Position numbers and translations under genes: made by a program | Notes under the pieces: model-generated | What the model was told of the DNA's origin: nothing | Seen by the model: the letters and a program-made list of their open reading frames with translations, nothing else | Databases searched by the model: none | Part shown: positions 47,675 through 58,999 of the stretch, piece by piece | Position numbering within the stretch: position 1 is the first letter of the stretch | Layout: each line of letters opens with the position of its first letter | Assembly (NCBI RefSeq): GCF_019399895.1 | Contig: NC_091883.1 | Span: 114,501-178,500, forward strand | From: Cardiocondyla obscurior | Lineage: Eukaryota; Arthropoda; Insecta; Hymenoptera; Formicidae | Length of the DNA: 64,000 nt | Reading direction: 5' to 3'

Positions 47675-50600
47675 TGTGACGTGGCGGCTTTCGCTGCCAT
47701 GTCGCAGCTCCCCGCGGCCGTCACCGGGCATTACACCGTCCGACGATACAGTCTGGGTCGGAAGGCAAAGGGGGGGGAGGGAAGACGGCGACACCTTCGG
47801 GGGCCCTTGTAAAGCGTACGAAATAGTAATTGGCCGCGAATGTTTTTTTTTTTTTTGGTTTGATCGAACAGCGGCGAGACGGGCAGAAGGTAGTAGGCGG
47901 AACCGGGGAACAGAGGGAGGAGCGCAGGAACACAGCGAGAAAAGAACGAAATAAAACAAAACGGCATCGGAGAACGGAAGAAAACAAAAACTCCGTGATA
48001 ACCTCGGACCTAAAGAGGTGCCCGGGAAGGGAGGCCATTCGACCCGCGAGTGCTGAAAGCAACCCACGACAAAATAAAGCTGCACGGATGTGCCTTACTA
48101 TCGGAATCCGGCTACGAAGGAGACACCGCGAAAGACGAGTAATACGCCCCATCCGAAACGCGCGCCGATAAATTAGTTAACGATAGGGCCCCGCAAGGGC
48201 AGCTGCGCCCGCGAAAAACTAGCGGAACCCGGGAGAAGGAGATAAGCCGGCCCTTCTGCCAAAAATCTTGCTCTGTCTGGCGATAGCGTGTATAGCGAGC
48301 GGATGCGTAGCGATTTCCCGAGAACGAGCAAGCGATAAATGGTTAGGAGAGAGCGTGCGAGACGAGAGCGAGGGTTCCACCGCGACCAAAATTAAGGATC
48401 CACAATTTATCGACAGGATAAAGGTGAGGTTGTCCACCCGCGCTGCGGTACTATTATTATTGTAAGGTCTTTCGCTTCTCGGGGCGGCGACCGCGTGTTC
48501 GGATAAACTCCGGCCGCGTTACACTCGGGCCAGATAGATGGTTTACGGAACCATGCTACGGGACAAGGACTTTGTGTTAGTGAGTGACTACCGTCGGGCG
48601 TCCGAATACCGTCAACGGGACCCCGCGGGGAACTTTGGCTTCGAGCCGATCACTTAAATTAATTGCGATTTTCGCAAATCTAGCATTGCACGCGTTCGTA
48701 TGGAGAGCTCTCGGCAGCGGCTGAGGAGAGCCTGAATACGCAATCTTGTTCGCAACCGGCAACGTCACGCGTGGTATTTCTCCGCATTCCGGCGTTCTGT
48801 GCGGGCGAACAGGGAGTTCGGGAGGCGCGTGGCCGGCATTATAACAAACAGGACCGGCGCGTGTGTTACGAGGAGACGTAAGTTACCGAGAGTCCGTTCC
48901 TGCGATTTATTCCGGTGAAAATTTCTTTTTGTTAAACAAACGGGAGAAGATTGATCGTTCTTAGTATTTTATTATTTTTGTTGTTGTTGTTTTAATTGTA
49001 CTTGCCGTAATAAACGGTCGGATTGTTCCTTAGCCTCTCGTTTACGTCAAAGTTCATTTTGTGCCGTCTTTTTCTTTCGTCCGCGAATTCTGTTCGTTAT
49101 ACCCCGCCCCTCTCCGTTAGGTGAAGCTAGTTCCCGCGTGTGACGGCGGTCTGAATTAAAAAACATTTTTTTCTTGTAAGCTATTGCTTTGTGAAAAGTA
49201 TCGGCTCGGCAGGGCCCGTGCCTGGCGCTCAAAAACAATACATTAGTGGGATCACGCCGTCCCACGCCGGGATACGTCCGAGGAAACGAGACCTTTCCTC
49301 CCCGCTGCTCTTGTGTCACGGCGACGCACGGATCTCTTATCCTTTTTGATCGCGACTCTCCTCCGCGAGGAGGAAAAAAATAAATCATGAGAATATATAT
49401 ATATTGTCACGATTTTTATTATACTTTCCTCCTCGCGGAGAAAAGTCGTGATCAAAATGGCCAGGCTGTGCACGAACGAAAAATCCGTGCGCCACCATGA
49501 CACGAGGGGAGGGAGGGAGGAGGGGTCGCGGCTCCTCAGCCGTATCCCGGTGCGAGACGGCGGAATCCCACAACGATACGGTTTTGGGCGCCAGGCACGG
49601 GCTCAGCCGTGCCGATTTTTTTCACGAATTAATTATCGTTTCCCCAAAAAAATAACAAGGAACTCGAACTGCCGTCACGAGCAGGGGCTAGCTCATCCGA
49701 ACGGAGAGAGCCGGGGTATAGCGGGCGGAATTCTCGGACGGACAGAAACGACGGCACAAAATAATCGGTTCGCGAACGAAACAATAAATAATATATAGTC
49801 CGTTTATTGTGCTTAACGGAACAGAACAAATATGACAATTGACAAAAAAAAGTAACAAAATAAATTTAATCGTGAGAGAGCTTGATCTTCGCGCGATCAC
49901 CTAGATCGTAGTTTTGACTTGGAACACATATTAAATCGCGAACAAGTATCTCCATTGGATCTCGTTCTCCCGTACTTCTCGCGTCGGCCCTGATTGTTTT
50001 GGTGCCGGCCACGCGCCTCCCGCGCTCGCGGCGTGTTTTCGCTGGACACAGTGACACAAAAGAATTTACGCGTAAGATCGCCTGTTGTAAACGAGATCGC
50101 GAGATTTCTTTCCCGACCTCGGCCGCTGCCGAAGGCTCTCCGTGCGGACACGACGTACGAAAGCTTCACAAACAATAAAATTAACCAGCGCAAATAAACC
50201 GTCCCGGTGTTTCCCGCGGGGTCCAGCCACCGGCCTTCAGACGCCCGTCGGCTGCCACTCTCTAACGTTAAGCCCTTGCCTCGCGACAAGGATCAACCAA
50301 ATAAAATATCGGGTCTGCGTGCCCGTTCTACGTGGTCGGGTATCGTCTGAATCTGCGACGGTCTCCCCGGGAAGCAGAGGGTTTCACAAGATAATATTTC
50401 CGAAATGCGGGTGGAAGATCTCACCAATGAAATTTTGCCTGGGCCTCGCACGATCCCTGCTCTCTCGTCCTCGCTCGCTCCCGCAGGCTCTCTCTCCGTC
50501 GCTCGCTCACTCGCAATCTTGCTGTCGCTCAATCTCTCGATCGCCCTGGCTATCGCTCATCGTCCGCCTAGTTCGCGCGCCTACACGGAAGAGAGCGAAG

Positions 50601-51137
50601 ACCGCGCGAATTTTCGGCACGAGGCTCGGCGTATTTCCACTCGCGCGTCTCGCGGATTTTTCCGCGCGCTACGCTGCCAATTTCCCGCGGGAGCCGCTTC
50701 CCTCACAGAGCTCTATTGGTACTAATAGGTTGGCGCGAGCTTTGGATAGTCCGCGATCGCCTTAATTTCCCCGCAGGTCACTTTCGGCGCCGAGATGCGT
50801 AGGCGGCTGGCTTCCTCCAAGGCTCTCGGGATCGGTGGCCTCCCATCCCGGGCCCGTATTCGGTCATCTTCTAGTCCGGACGTTTGCGCCTCCGCGTATG
50901 ATCAGCTCCTCTCGCTGCTCCCCCGGCAAGGACGGTCCGCAGTTTCGATGACATACGGTAACAACAGAATCAACCAAAGCGCGACCATTAATTACCGCCT
51001 CGAACAATTAAAAATATGCCTTCCGGAGATTTCCGCAACCCCTTTCCGCTCTCCTCGCTACCGCGATTCGTCCGGCGCCGCTACGCTTTGTGACGGCCGC
51101 GGAGAGCTGCGACGAAGCAGCAAAAGCCGCCACGTCA
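47675..51137. mobile_element. Inverted pair of LTR-leader arms (3.46-kb imperfect palindrome)
   Basis: The left arm starts TGTGACGTGGCGGC at 47675. The right arm ends with its complement at 51137. Both arms run GC-rich LTR sequence, AATAAA (near 49009, and in complement near 49805), then a leader containing GTGCCTGGCGCYCAAAA (a possible primer-binding site). They meet at a 45-bp AT-rich loop near 49380-49425 flanked by CTCCGCGAGGAGG and its complement. The arms differ by many substitutions and indels. No coding region is supported; open frames in the arms are GC-rich artefacts. Confidence 0.7.
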
Positions 51138-51224
51138 TATATATATATATATATATAGACTTGGGGACTACCGATGGATAGAGCGTCTCCGCGCGGTGTG
51201 GGGGGCAGTAAGTTCCGCCTAAAA

Positions 51225-51354
51225 GACATAATTTTCAATAATTATTGTCTCGCTTAATATTACTCGGAATAAAAAATGGTAAAGAACTTTTCTTCTTAAA
51301 ATAACGAGATCTACCTAGTTCCAAAGTTTGTCTACATGACTTTGGGACACCCTG
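51225..51354 (+). mobile_element. Terminal fragment of DD41D family 1 element
   Basis: Ends TTTGGGACACCCTG before TA (51355-51356). The preceding AAAAAATGGTAAAGAACTTTTC matches the ends near 14090 and 5620. Confidence 0.6.
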
Positions 51355-51356
51355 TA

Positions 51357-52121
51357 TATATATATCTAACTTACAGTAGCGCCGATAACAGCATGCTGCT
51401 AGGTTGCTGATGAGTCGCGATGTTTTCAGCTTGGCTGCTCGTACGCTTCTTCGTCCCGTAGTTTGTCTGCTCGGTCGCAGTTCTGCTTGGCTGCTTATCT
51501 GCGTGGCTGCTGCTTTGTAGTTACGCTGGTCAGTGGTCGCTCAGGTTTCACAACGGCTCTCTTTGCTTCTTATATTCTTCTGTCTTCCTTTTTATGAATG
51601 AGTTCTCACGTTTGCTCACTTGTTTGTTTCAGAGATCCCGCATTTCAAGCCGTCGAAGAAAGGTTAAATTTCGTAGCGGCCTGATTCCGGAGGGCGGATC
51701 CCACCGCTGCCATCAGTTGTTGCACCGCGAAGGTGCTGTGGGGTCCGTTCTCCGGAGGTTGTAAACGGGATACCGATTAATAAAGATATGTTCCGTTAAG
51801 TTGCTGTAATTCTTTATTTTCCCTTGTCCAATTTACAGTCTTCGATGCCACGCGTATCTTCTAATTTAAATTCTTAATTGCGACTGACTGCCCGGGCCGC
51901 GGCTGCCCCTATATATGCCCTGCTGTTGCTATGTCAAAAATCATAGCAATCAGTAGAATCGCGGGTCGCAACCGCGACTGTCCTCGGACTGTCGCGTCCC
52001 GGCCGGAAATGCCGGGTTATCTTGATCGGCGGTATTCTGTCGATCAAGCTAAATGGTCGCTCGCATGCGACATTCCGGCGTTATTCCCGAGCTTCTGTTG
52101 CCAAGGGCTCGAGATATAACA
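51357..52121 (-). mobile_element. Relic gypsy LTR and leader, related to the 52402 element
   Basis: The minus-strand LTR at 52121-51718 starts TGTTATATC and ends GGTGCAACA. It is followed by a leader with GGCAGCGGTGGGATCCGCC, almost the same as the primer-binding region at 52935, and by CGCAGTTCTGCTTGGCTGC-type repeats like those of the intact element. It is cut off by the mariner fragment. The LTR also matches the solo LTR at 3070-5099. Confidence 0.75.
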
Positions 52122-52397
52122 AATTACATAAAATACAGTGGCGAATGTCTTATGTTATTGTAAGGAATTGTAAAACGTGCAACGTAATCATAGAAATAGA
52201 GCGCGCGGAGTAGAGTAAGATAAGAGGTACATTGCACCTACGAGACGGTGATTGGTTAGTTTGCGGAGGAATCCCGTGACTTCGGCGTTATCGGGTATTG
52301 TAGACCAGTGAGTCGTGCCTGAGGTAGAGAACAAGAAGCAGCTAAAGAATACCACGAGAAGATTTACTTTGTATCTTAGTTTATTTTAGTGTTAATT
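52122..52397. other. Unassigned sequence left of the gypsy insertion
   Basis: Continues at 61440 once the gypsy element is removed (AATT shared). GAGGTACATTGCACC and the following region look LTR-like but no partner was found. Confidence 0.4.
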
Positions 52398-52401
52398 AAT
52401 T

Positions 52402-52927
52402 TGTTGTAACCCAAACCCCGTTACAACACGAAACATGACGCAGGGCATTTCGGAATAAGTATCTCGTAATTAAATAACCTCGAAGGATGCAAGATCAGCA
52501 AACCTCCTTAAGAAATTAAATAATAAAAGAAACACGTGCGAGAACTTATTGCCGAAATCGCTGAAGTTGCATTCGCCGAACTACCGAAGTTCGGCATTGC
52601 AACCTGAGGAGGCCAAGGCCCTGCGTCACTATTAAATAACCGCGGACCGTCACGGACGGGCAGTCGCATCATAGTCCGTACCGTAAACTGAGAGCGGTGA
52701 TAACGAAAGTTCGGTCGCGTGCCAGGTAAGAAGAAACCTCGCGGAGACGAGAACGCGTGACAACGCGAGGACGTGTGCCGAACCGACAGAGGGAGAACAT
52801 AGGGAGATAGAAAAGAAACAGTGTAATCAATTAAAAATCCTAATCTTTTATTACGATAACTTATTATTTCGCCCTCTCTATCACGGATCCCGAAGGACGG
52901 ACCCCGTGCACCGGCCCCGGTGCAACA
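52402..52927 (+). repeat. 5' LTR
   Basis: TGTTGTAACC to GGTGCAACA, 5-bp terminal inverted repeat TGTTG/CAACA. It has an inner hairpin GCCGAACTACCGAAGTTCGGC. A clear TATA box is not obvious. CTTTTATTACG near 52850 may hold the processing region. Confidence 0.97.
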
Positions 52928-52934
52928 AAAGTGG

Positions 52935-52951
52935 TGGCAACGGTGGGATCC
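52935..52951 (+). promoter_or_regulatory. Primer-binding site (candidate)
   Basis: TGGCAACGGTGGGATCC starts 7 bases after the LTR and could pair with a tRNA 3' end terminating in CCA. The tRNA was not identified. A related leader copy lies at about 51695-51710 (minus). Confidence 0.65.
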
Positions 52952-53129
52952 GCCCTCCGGGAGGCGCAGTCGCCTACTCTGCGACGGCGAGGACGATTTC
53001 TGGAACAAAGATAAAATCAAAGATTAGTACAAAACTTATTTACGAGACGAGACGAACACAACAGTGAAAAAAGTATTGAGTCAGCAGTAGACTCAGTACC
53101 TGAACCCGTGATAAAAGAAAGGAAGGAAG

Positions 53130-53330
53130 AAACAGCCAAGCAGTGCGACGAGGAAGCAACATAGCGGCCAAGCAGTGCGACGAGGAAAACAACATAGCGG
53201 CCAAGCAGTGCGACGAGGAAGCAACATAGCGGCCAAGCAGTGCAACGAGGAAAGCAACATAGCGGCCAAGCAGTGCAACGAGGAAAGCAACATAGCAGCC
53301 AAGCAGTGCGACAAGGAGAGCAGTATAGCA
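53130..53330. repeat. 33-bp leader repeat, 6 copies
   Basis: CCAAGCAGTGC recurs at 53136, 53168, 53201, 53233, 53266 and 53299 (32-33 bp). It sits in the untranslated leader before the splice donor. Hydrophobic minus-strand frames are artefacts. Confidence 0.92.
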
Positions 53331-53353
53331 GCCAGCAGCAAAGCAGATCAAAC

Positions 53354-53373
53354 ATGCGAGTCACAGCGTTAAT
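53354..53373 (+). CDS. First coding exon of env (predicted)
   Basis: ATG at 53354 opens six codons plus two bases before a GTAAGT donor at 53374. The frame fits the acceptor at 58999 and the env frame. It lies just upstream of the gag-pol ATG at 53407, so unspliced RNA would give a very short upstream ORF while spliced RNA gives envelope. Confidence 0.7.
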
Positions 53374-53406
53374 GTAAGTCCGAAATATTTTGTAACCGAC
53401 CGATCC

Positions 53407-56400
53407 ATGTCGGATAGCGAATTAGAATTACAACGCCGCGTTGCAAACAATTCGTGGCTACACAGCCAAGCGGCTAGACGAGCGTTACAGCCGACACCTG
53501 TGCGACCATTGCGAGTCGCCATAAACGCATTAAACGACATTAGAAATAGGGTACGCCGCGTGTTAGAATACGAAGACGACCCCGCGACAGAAAGCGAGGA
53601 ATCCGTGAATGTTATCACGCCGCGCGAATTTGATTTTGGCGAAATAGACGACGCGTTATTAAACCGCGGAGACGGAAATATTGCGCGCCGTACACATAAT
53701 CAAATACTCGCAGACACCCCGAGCGACATTAGCGGTATTTCGGACAGGGGAGAATTCTCCTTAACGTCATACGATAGTAGCGTGTTTGATCCCGCGGAAA
53801 TTTTCGCAAATAATTTAAACACTACCCGTGAAAAAATGACACATAATTACTCATTGCTGGACGGAGCGGTTGGGGGAGTACCGGAGATACTTATCGACAG
53901 AGAGGTAAACGCGTTGCGAGAGCTACATACCGCGACGCCGCACCCGACACAACGACAAGAACGATTATTAGAACAAGTACTCGAAAACTTGCGGGAAATG
54001 AATTCCCGAATTGTTCGCCTCGAACGTCGACCAAACGAAAACCGAGAAACGCGGGGAAATCAAGAACTCATCGAAGGAAATGAACGCCCGCACGAAGAGG
54101 TACGAACTAGACCGACAGAACCAATATCTACGTTTAAACTTAAGGACGCGCGAGCAATGATTCCGACGGTAGACGGAACAAATCATGCTCAAACGAAAGA
54201 ATTTTTAAAAGCATGCGCGTACGCCGCGAGACATGTCGCACGCGAAGATACCGAAACGCTGTTAGAAGCAGTACTCTGCACGAAATTGAAAGGCGCCGCG
54301 CTATTAGATTTCGACGCAAGAGACATCACGACGTTTGACCAATTCCTAAAAGAATTCGAAAAAACATATTTAAGAAAAAAGGGGACTTCGCGTTTACAGA
54401 CAGAAATAAGCTCGTTGAAACAAAAATACGGAGAAAGTGCGACTTCATACGGACTACGCGTACAAAAAACCGCGATGGAATTATACGAAGCGATGACGGA
54501 TGAAGAAGAAATGACCAGCGAACAGAAACGGACGGTTTTAAAATTAATACAGCGACAAGCGTTACATTATTTCCACATGGGACTAACAGACGACATTAAA
54601 ACAATGGTCCGCTCGCAACATTTCGAGACGTTAAAAGACGCAATAGAAGGCGCAGTGGAAGAAGAAAAAATAAGGATAACGAAATATAAGGGCACGTATG
54701 AGAAAACGCGAACAAACGAAACGCACGAAAAACCGCGATCATCAAGCATTACATGCAACAAATGCGGGAAAGCAGGGCATATAGCACGCGAATGCCGAAG
54801 CAGCAAGCATATAAACGGATTCAACTTGCCGCGAGCCGAAACACGTGCGAGAATTAATAACACAGAGAAATTCTGCACACACTGCAGAAAGCCAGGACAC
54901 ACTCGAGACGAATGCTGGTCGGTGAACGGACGGCCAGACACGCGATGGCAAAAAAAAGACAACAGACAAACAATACGCACAAGACAATCACCCGCGATAA
55001 ACATAGCTCGCACAAGTAGGAATAGAAAAGAAACCAGCCGAAGCAAGGAAAGCGGAAGCGAGAGCGAAGAAGAAAGACAGAGACCAAGAGTGATAAGAGC
55101 GGCAAGAGAGTATCAAGTTGCGAATATAGCGACGAAAGAAGTGAGCAACGGATTAAAACTCATCACGCTAAACGTCGAACAAGCGAGAAAGGGAAGATTA
55201 AATTTATTGGTGGATTCAGGAGCAACAATCACACTAATAAAAGTAGGAAATTTAAAGGAAGACACACCGATAATAGAAGAAAAAATGGCATTAACGGGTG
55301 TCACAGGGCATAAAATCAATACAATAGGGAAAATAAGAGCAACAATTAAAATAGGCAGGAGAAATGTAAGACAAAAAATGTACGTAGTAAGAGACGACTT
55401 CCCGATCGAGTACGAAGGAATACTAGGGATAGATTTTCTGACAAAACAACGAGCATCTTGCTTGCACGGAAAGGAGCAGATAGTAATAGACGGAGTAAAA
55501 TTTAAATTACATCCGTACGAAAAATATATACTACCCCCGCGCAGCAAAACAATACTCCGAGCAATTACAAGTCAGAATCAAGTAGGAGTAATTAATGCGG
55601 AAGAAACAAAACCAGGAGTATTTATAGGAAACTGCCTGGTAGCACCTAAAGATAACGAGTGTCCAGTAAGTGTGCTCAACATGACAGAAGAACCGATGGA
55701 AATACATACACCGCAAGTGGAGATAGAAGAACTGAGAACCATCAACTCCGCGAAAGTGCTGACGCTGAATAAAAGAACCGACAACGAAACGATACAGGAG
55801 CGCAGCGAAAAACTAATGAAGCAGCTAAGAACGAATCATCTAAACAAAGAAGAAAAAAGGGAGCTCGAAAAAATATGCCTACATTACTGTGACATATTTT
55901 ATTTAGAAGGTGACGCACTAACGTACACAGCAGCTGTCAAACACGAGGTAAATACACCAAACGAAAACCCGCCAATAAATAGTCGCCCGTATAGACTACC
56001 AGAAAAACACAAAGAAGAAGTAAATAGACAAATAGACAAAATGTTAAAAGAAGACATAATTCGCCAGAGTAGCAGCCAATGGAACGCGCCTATACTGGTA
56101 GTACCAAAGAAAGTAGACGCGTCAGGAAAAGCGAAATTGAGAATAGTGGTAGACTTCCGAAAAATCAACGAAATAACAATAGGTGATTCATTTCCAATAC
56201 CAAATATCACCGAAATACTAGATCAGCTAGGAAACGCGAAATACTTTACCACATTAGACCTTGCATCTGGGTATCACCAGATACAAATGAAAGAAGAACA
56301 TAAATGCAAAACAGCATTCTCAACACCACATGGGCATTACGAATTTAATAGAATGCCCTTTGGGCTAAAAAACGCCCCCGCAACGTTCCAAAGACTAATG

Positions 56401-57282
56401 AACTCAGTACTAGCAGGATTACAAGGTATCAAGTGTCTAGTATACCTGGACGACGTAGTGATATACGGACCGACACTTGAAGAACATAACAAAAGGCTGA
56501 CGAGCGTATTTAGCAGGCTAAGAGAAAATAATCTGAAACTCCAACCAGACAAGTGCGAATTCCTACGGAAGGAAGTATTATTCCTAGGACACATAATTAC
56601 AGAAAACGGAATACAACCAGACCCGGCAAAAATAAACGCAGTAAAAAACTACCCGACGCCGAAAAAAGTAAAAGATATACAAGCGTTTATAGGTCTGGCA
56701 GGATATTACCGGAAATTCATAGAAAATTTTTCGAAAATCGCGAAACCACTAACAAAACTGACAAAAAAGGGAGAAAAATTCGAATGGGGAATAGAACAGC
56801 AGAACGCATTCGAAATATTAAAAGACAAGCTAACGACAGCTCCGGTGTTAAGTTACCCGGATTTCACAAGACAGTTCCTGGTAACAACAGATGCCTCAGA
56901 TTATGCAATCGGAGCAATACTATCACAGGGAACGGTCGGAGAAGACAAGCCGATCGCTTATGCCAGCAGAATTCTAAATAAAGCGGAACAAAATTATAGT
57001 ACAACGGAAAAAGAACTGCTAGCAATAGTATGGGCGGTAAAACATTTCCGACCATACGTATACGGAACAAAATTCATGATAATAACGGATCACAAACCAT
57101 TAACATGGTTATTCAACGTAAATGATCCAGGCTCAAGACTGATACGCTGGAGATTAAAATTAGAAGAATACACATATCAGATAGTGCACAAAGACGGAAA
57201 GAAAAATACAAACGCGGATGCACTAAGTAGAAACCCGATCGAAGAAACCGAAATAAATAAAATAGAAAACGAAACAAAATAA
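53407..57282 (+). CDS. Gag-Pol polyprotein (gag, protease, RT, RNase H), 1291 aa
   Basis: One continuous frame with no gag-pol frameshift. Gag spans residues 1 to about 520 and has two zinc knuckles, CNKCGKAGHIAREC near 450 and CTHCRKPGHTRDEC near 489. The protease has LLVDSGATITLI near 600. The RT has LRIVVDFRKIN, TTLDLASGYHQI (near 945) and the catalytic YLDDVVIYG near 1012. RNase H has TTDASDYAIGAIL near 1160 and TDHKPLTWLF near 1228. These are Ty3/gypsy pol domains in the usual order. The frame stops at TAA 57280-57282, before the integrase, which follows in the same frame. Confidence 0.96.
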   Translation: MSDSELELQRRVANNSWLHSQAARRALQPTPVRPLRVAINALNDIRNRVRRVLEYEDDPATESEESVNVITPREFDFGEIDDALLNRGDGNIARRTHNQILADTPSDISGISDRGEFSLTSYDSSVFDPAEIFANNLNTTREKMTHNYSLLDGAVGGVPEILIDREVNALRELHTATPHPTQRQERLLEQVLENLREMNSRIVRLERRPNENRETRGNQELIEGNERPHEEVRTRPTEPISTFKLKDARAMIPTVDGTNHAQTKEFLKACAYAARHVAREDTETLLEAVLCTKLKGAALLDFDARDITTFDQFLKEFEKTYLRKKGTSRLQTEISSLKQKYGESATSYGLRVQKTAMELYEAMTDEEEMTSEQKRTVLKLIQRQALHYFHMGLTDDIKTMVRSQHFETLKDAIEGAVEEEKIRITKYKGTYEKTRTNETHEKPRSSSITCNKCGKAGHIARECRSSKHINGFNLPRAETRARINNTEKFCTHCRKPGHTRDECWSVNGRPDTRWQKKDNRQTIRTRQSPAINIARTSRNRKETSRSKESGSESEEERQRPRVIRAAREYQVANIATKEVSNGLKLITLNVEQARKGRLNLLVDSGATITLIKVGNLKEDTPIIEEKMALTGVTGHKINTIGKIRATIKIGRRNVRQKMYVVRDDFPIEYEGILGIDFLTKQRASCLHGKEQIVIDGVKFKLHPYEKYILPPRSKTILRAITSQNQVGVINAEETKPGVFIGNCLVAPKDNECPVSVLNMTEEPMEIHTPQVEIEELRTINSAKVLTLNKRTDNETIQERSEKLMKQLRTNHLNKEEKRELEKICLHYCDIFYLEGDALTYTAAVKHEVNTPNENPPINSRPYRLPEKHKEEVNRQIDKMLKEDIIRQSSSQWNAPILVVPKKVDASGKAKLRIVVDFRKINEITIGDSFPIPNITEILDQLGNAKYFTTLDLASGYHQIQMKEEHKCKTAFSTPHGHYEFNRMPFGLKNAPATFQRLMNSVLAGLQGIKCLVYLDDVVIYGPTLEEHNKRLTSVFSRLRENNLKLQPDKCEFLRKEVLFLGHIITENGIQPDPAKINAVKNYPTPKKVKDIQAFIGLAGYYRKFIENFSKIAKPLTKLTKKGEKFEWGIEQQNAFEILKDKLTTAPVLSYPDFTRQFLVTTDASDYAIGAILSQGTVGEDKPIAYASRILNKAEQNYSTTEKELLAIVWAVKHFRPYVYGTKFMIITDHKPLTWLFNVNDPGSRLIRWRLKLEEYTYQIVHKDGKKNTNADALSRNPIEETEINKIENETK

Positions 57283-58341
57283 TATTCTGAAGAAGAAAAA
57301 ATGGAAATATTAAAAGAATATCATGACTGTCCATTGGGAGGACACCAGGGTGTGAAACGTACAATAAATAGAATAAAACTCAACCATAATTGATCAGGCA
57401 TGAACAAAGAAGTGGAAGAATACATCAGCAAATGCGAAAAATGCCAAAAGAACAAACTAAGCAGAAAAACGAAAATGCCGATGGAAATAACCGACACGCC
57501 GGAAAAGCCATTCGAAAAATGCGCACTCGACATCGTAGGACCATTAACAGTAACAAACGCAGGAAATAAATACATCCTAACATTTCAAGATGCCTTAACG
57601 AAATTTAGCAAGGCAATACCAGTACCAAATCAAGAAGCAGCAACCGTGGCGAAAGCATTCGCAACAAAAATAAGTTTTGAAAATGGAATCCCAGAAAAAA
57701 TACTAACAGATCAAGGAACAAACTTTGTAAGCGAAATGTTCAAAAACATATGTAAATTATTGAAAATCGAGAAAATACAGACAACGGCGTATCATCCAGA
57801 AAGCAATGGGGCGCTAGAGAGATCACTGCGAACTCTAGCGGAATACCTAAGACATTATATAAACGGAGACCAAACTGATTGGGACGAGTGGGTACCGTAT
57901 GCGATGTTTGCATATAATACGACACCGCACACAGCAACAGGGTACACACCGTTTGAATTAGTGTACGGGCACCAAGCCACACTGCCGACGGCACTGGCAA
58001 CGGCACCAAGGAAAACGTACACATACGACGACTACGCGCAAGAACTAAGGGAACGATTACGCGCATCAAATACAATCGCGAAGGAACATTTAAAAGGAGA
58101 GAAAGAAAAATCGAAAACAAACTTCGATAAGAAAACAAGGGAAAGAAAATTTGAAATAGGAGACCAAGTTTTATTGCACGATGAAACAGTGAGAAGAGGA
58201 AGATCAAAGAAATTAGAAGCACAATGGATAGGACCGTACACAGTAATAGAAAAGTGCGGAGAAGTAAATTACAAAATAAAAGGAGGCAGAAGAAGCATAA
58301 GAGTGCATGCAAACAGGCTAAAGGCTTTTGTAGAGCACTAA
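57283..58341 (+). pseudogene. Integrase region of pol, cut off by two in-frame stops
   Basis: Same frame as gag-pol. The zinc-binding part (CPLGGHQG then CEKCQKNK) is interrupted by TGA at 57391-57393 and preceded by the TAA at 57280-57282. From 57400 the frame is open for 313 codons with the core residues: Asp in ALDIVGPL, Asp in TDQGTNF, and Glu in NGALERSLRTL. A GPY/F module (QWIGPYTVIEK) ends it. Position 57391 is where the family usually has Trp. This copy therefore cannot make full-length integrase without readthrough. Confidence 0.9.
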
Positions 58342-58999
58342 TAAGCAAAAAAAAAAAAAAAAAAAAAAAATTTGTACTCACCAGAATACATCGGGTACAC
58401 AGCGCGATGTTCACCGTCCGGCCGATCCTCCACAACAATTAGAAAATTGGGCACCAGAGTAGGACGGTAGGCCCGCGGCCGCACGGGAGACACCTCCCGC
58501 ACCAAACAATCGCGGCACCGAAGTGCCATGAATTCCCGCCGGCAGGTGGTACAAGCCACCCACCGACGGGAAGATTCCGCAGAATCAAAAACAACATCAA
58601 CGGACGAACTAGAAAATAACACAAAAATAAGAGAAAAAACATAATAACGCCCGAAGAAATAAAGAAAAAATCAAAAAACGTACGACATTATAAATTCTTT
58701 GCGAAAAAGAAAGACACTCAAAGAAAGAATACGTCGAGAAGGCAACTGACGGACTGACGGAACGGACAACGAGACCAAGAGACAAATCCGACGCGATATA
58801 AAAATGCACATAAAAATTTCGAGAAGTGCAACGCGAAACCGCGCGAACACAGCAGAGAAAAGTTATAAAGACTTACCTCGTATCATAATACACAGTCGCT
58901 CCCACGAAGAACACACACACATAACAGATAACACACACGAAAAGAAATAAAAAATTAAAACCGCGAAAAAAGTCAATCTGAAAGAAAATCATCTTTCAG
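58342..58999. other. Spacer between pol and env, with poly(A) run
   Basis: An A-run of about 24 bases at 58348 follows the pol stop. A region at 58440-58600 contains inverted GC-rich motifs (CCGCCGGC, GTGGTACAAGCCACC). It ends in ATCTTTCAG at 58999, the env splice acceptor. Confidence 0.7.

Noticed and set aside
47598..51238. Several basic or Arg-rich frames as genes
   Set aside because: They occur in the GC-rich arms of the inverted LTR pair, in overlapping frames on both strands, without domains.
53017..53364. Leucine- and cysteine-rich minus-strand membrane proteins
   Set aside because: Artefact of the 33-bp leader repeats of the gypsy element.
54567..55547. Minus-strand hydrophobic frames within gag-pol and env
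   Set aside because: Complement of A-rich coding sequence gives Leu/Phe/Ser-rich shadows; the plus strand carries all motifs.
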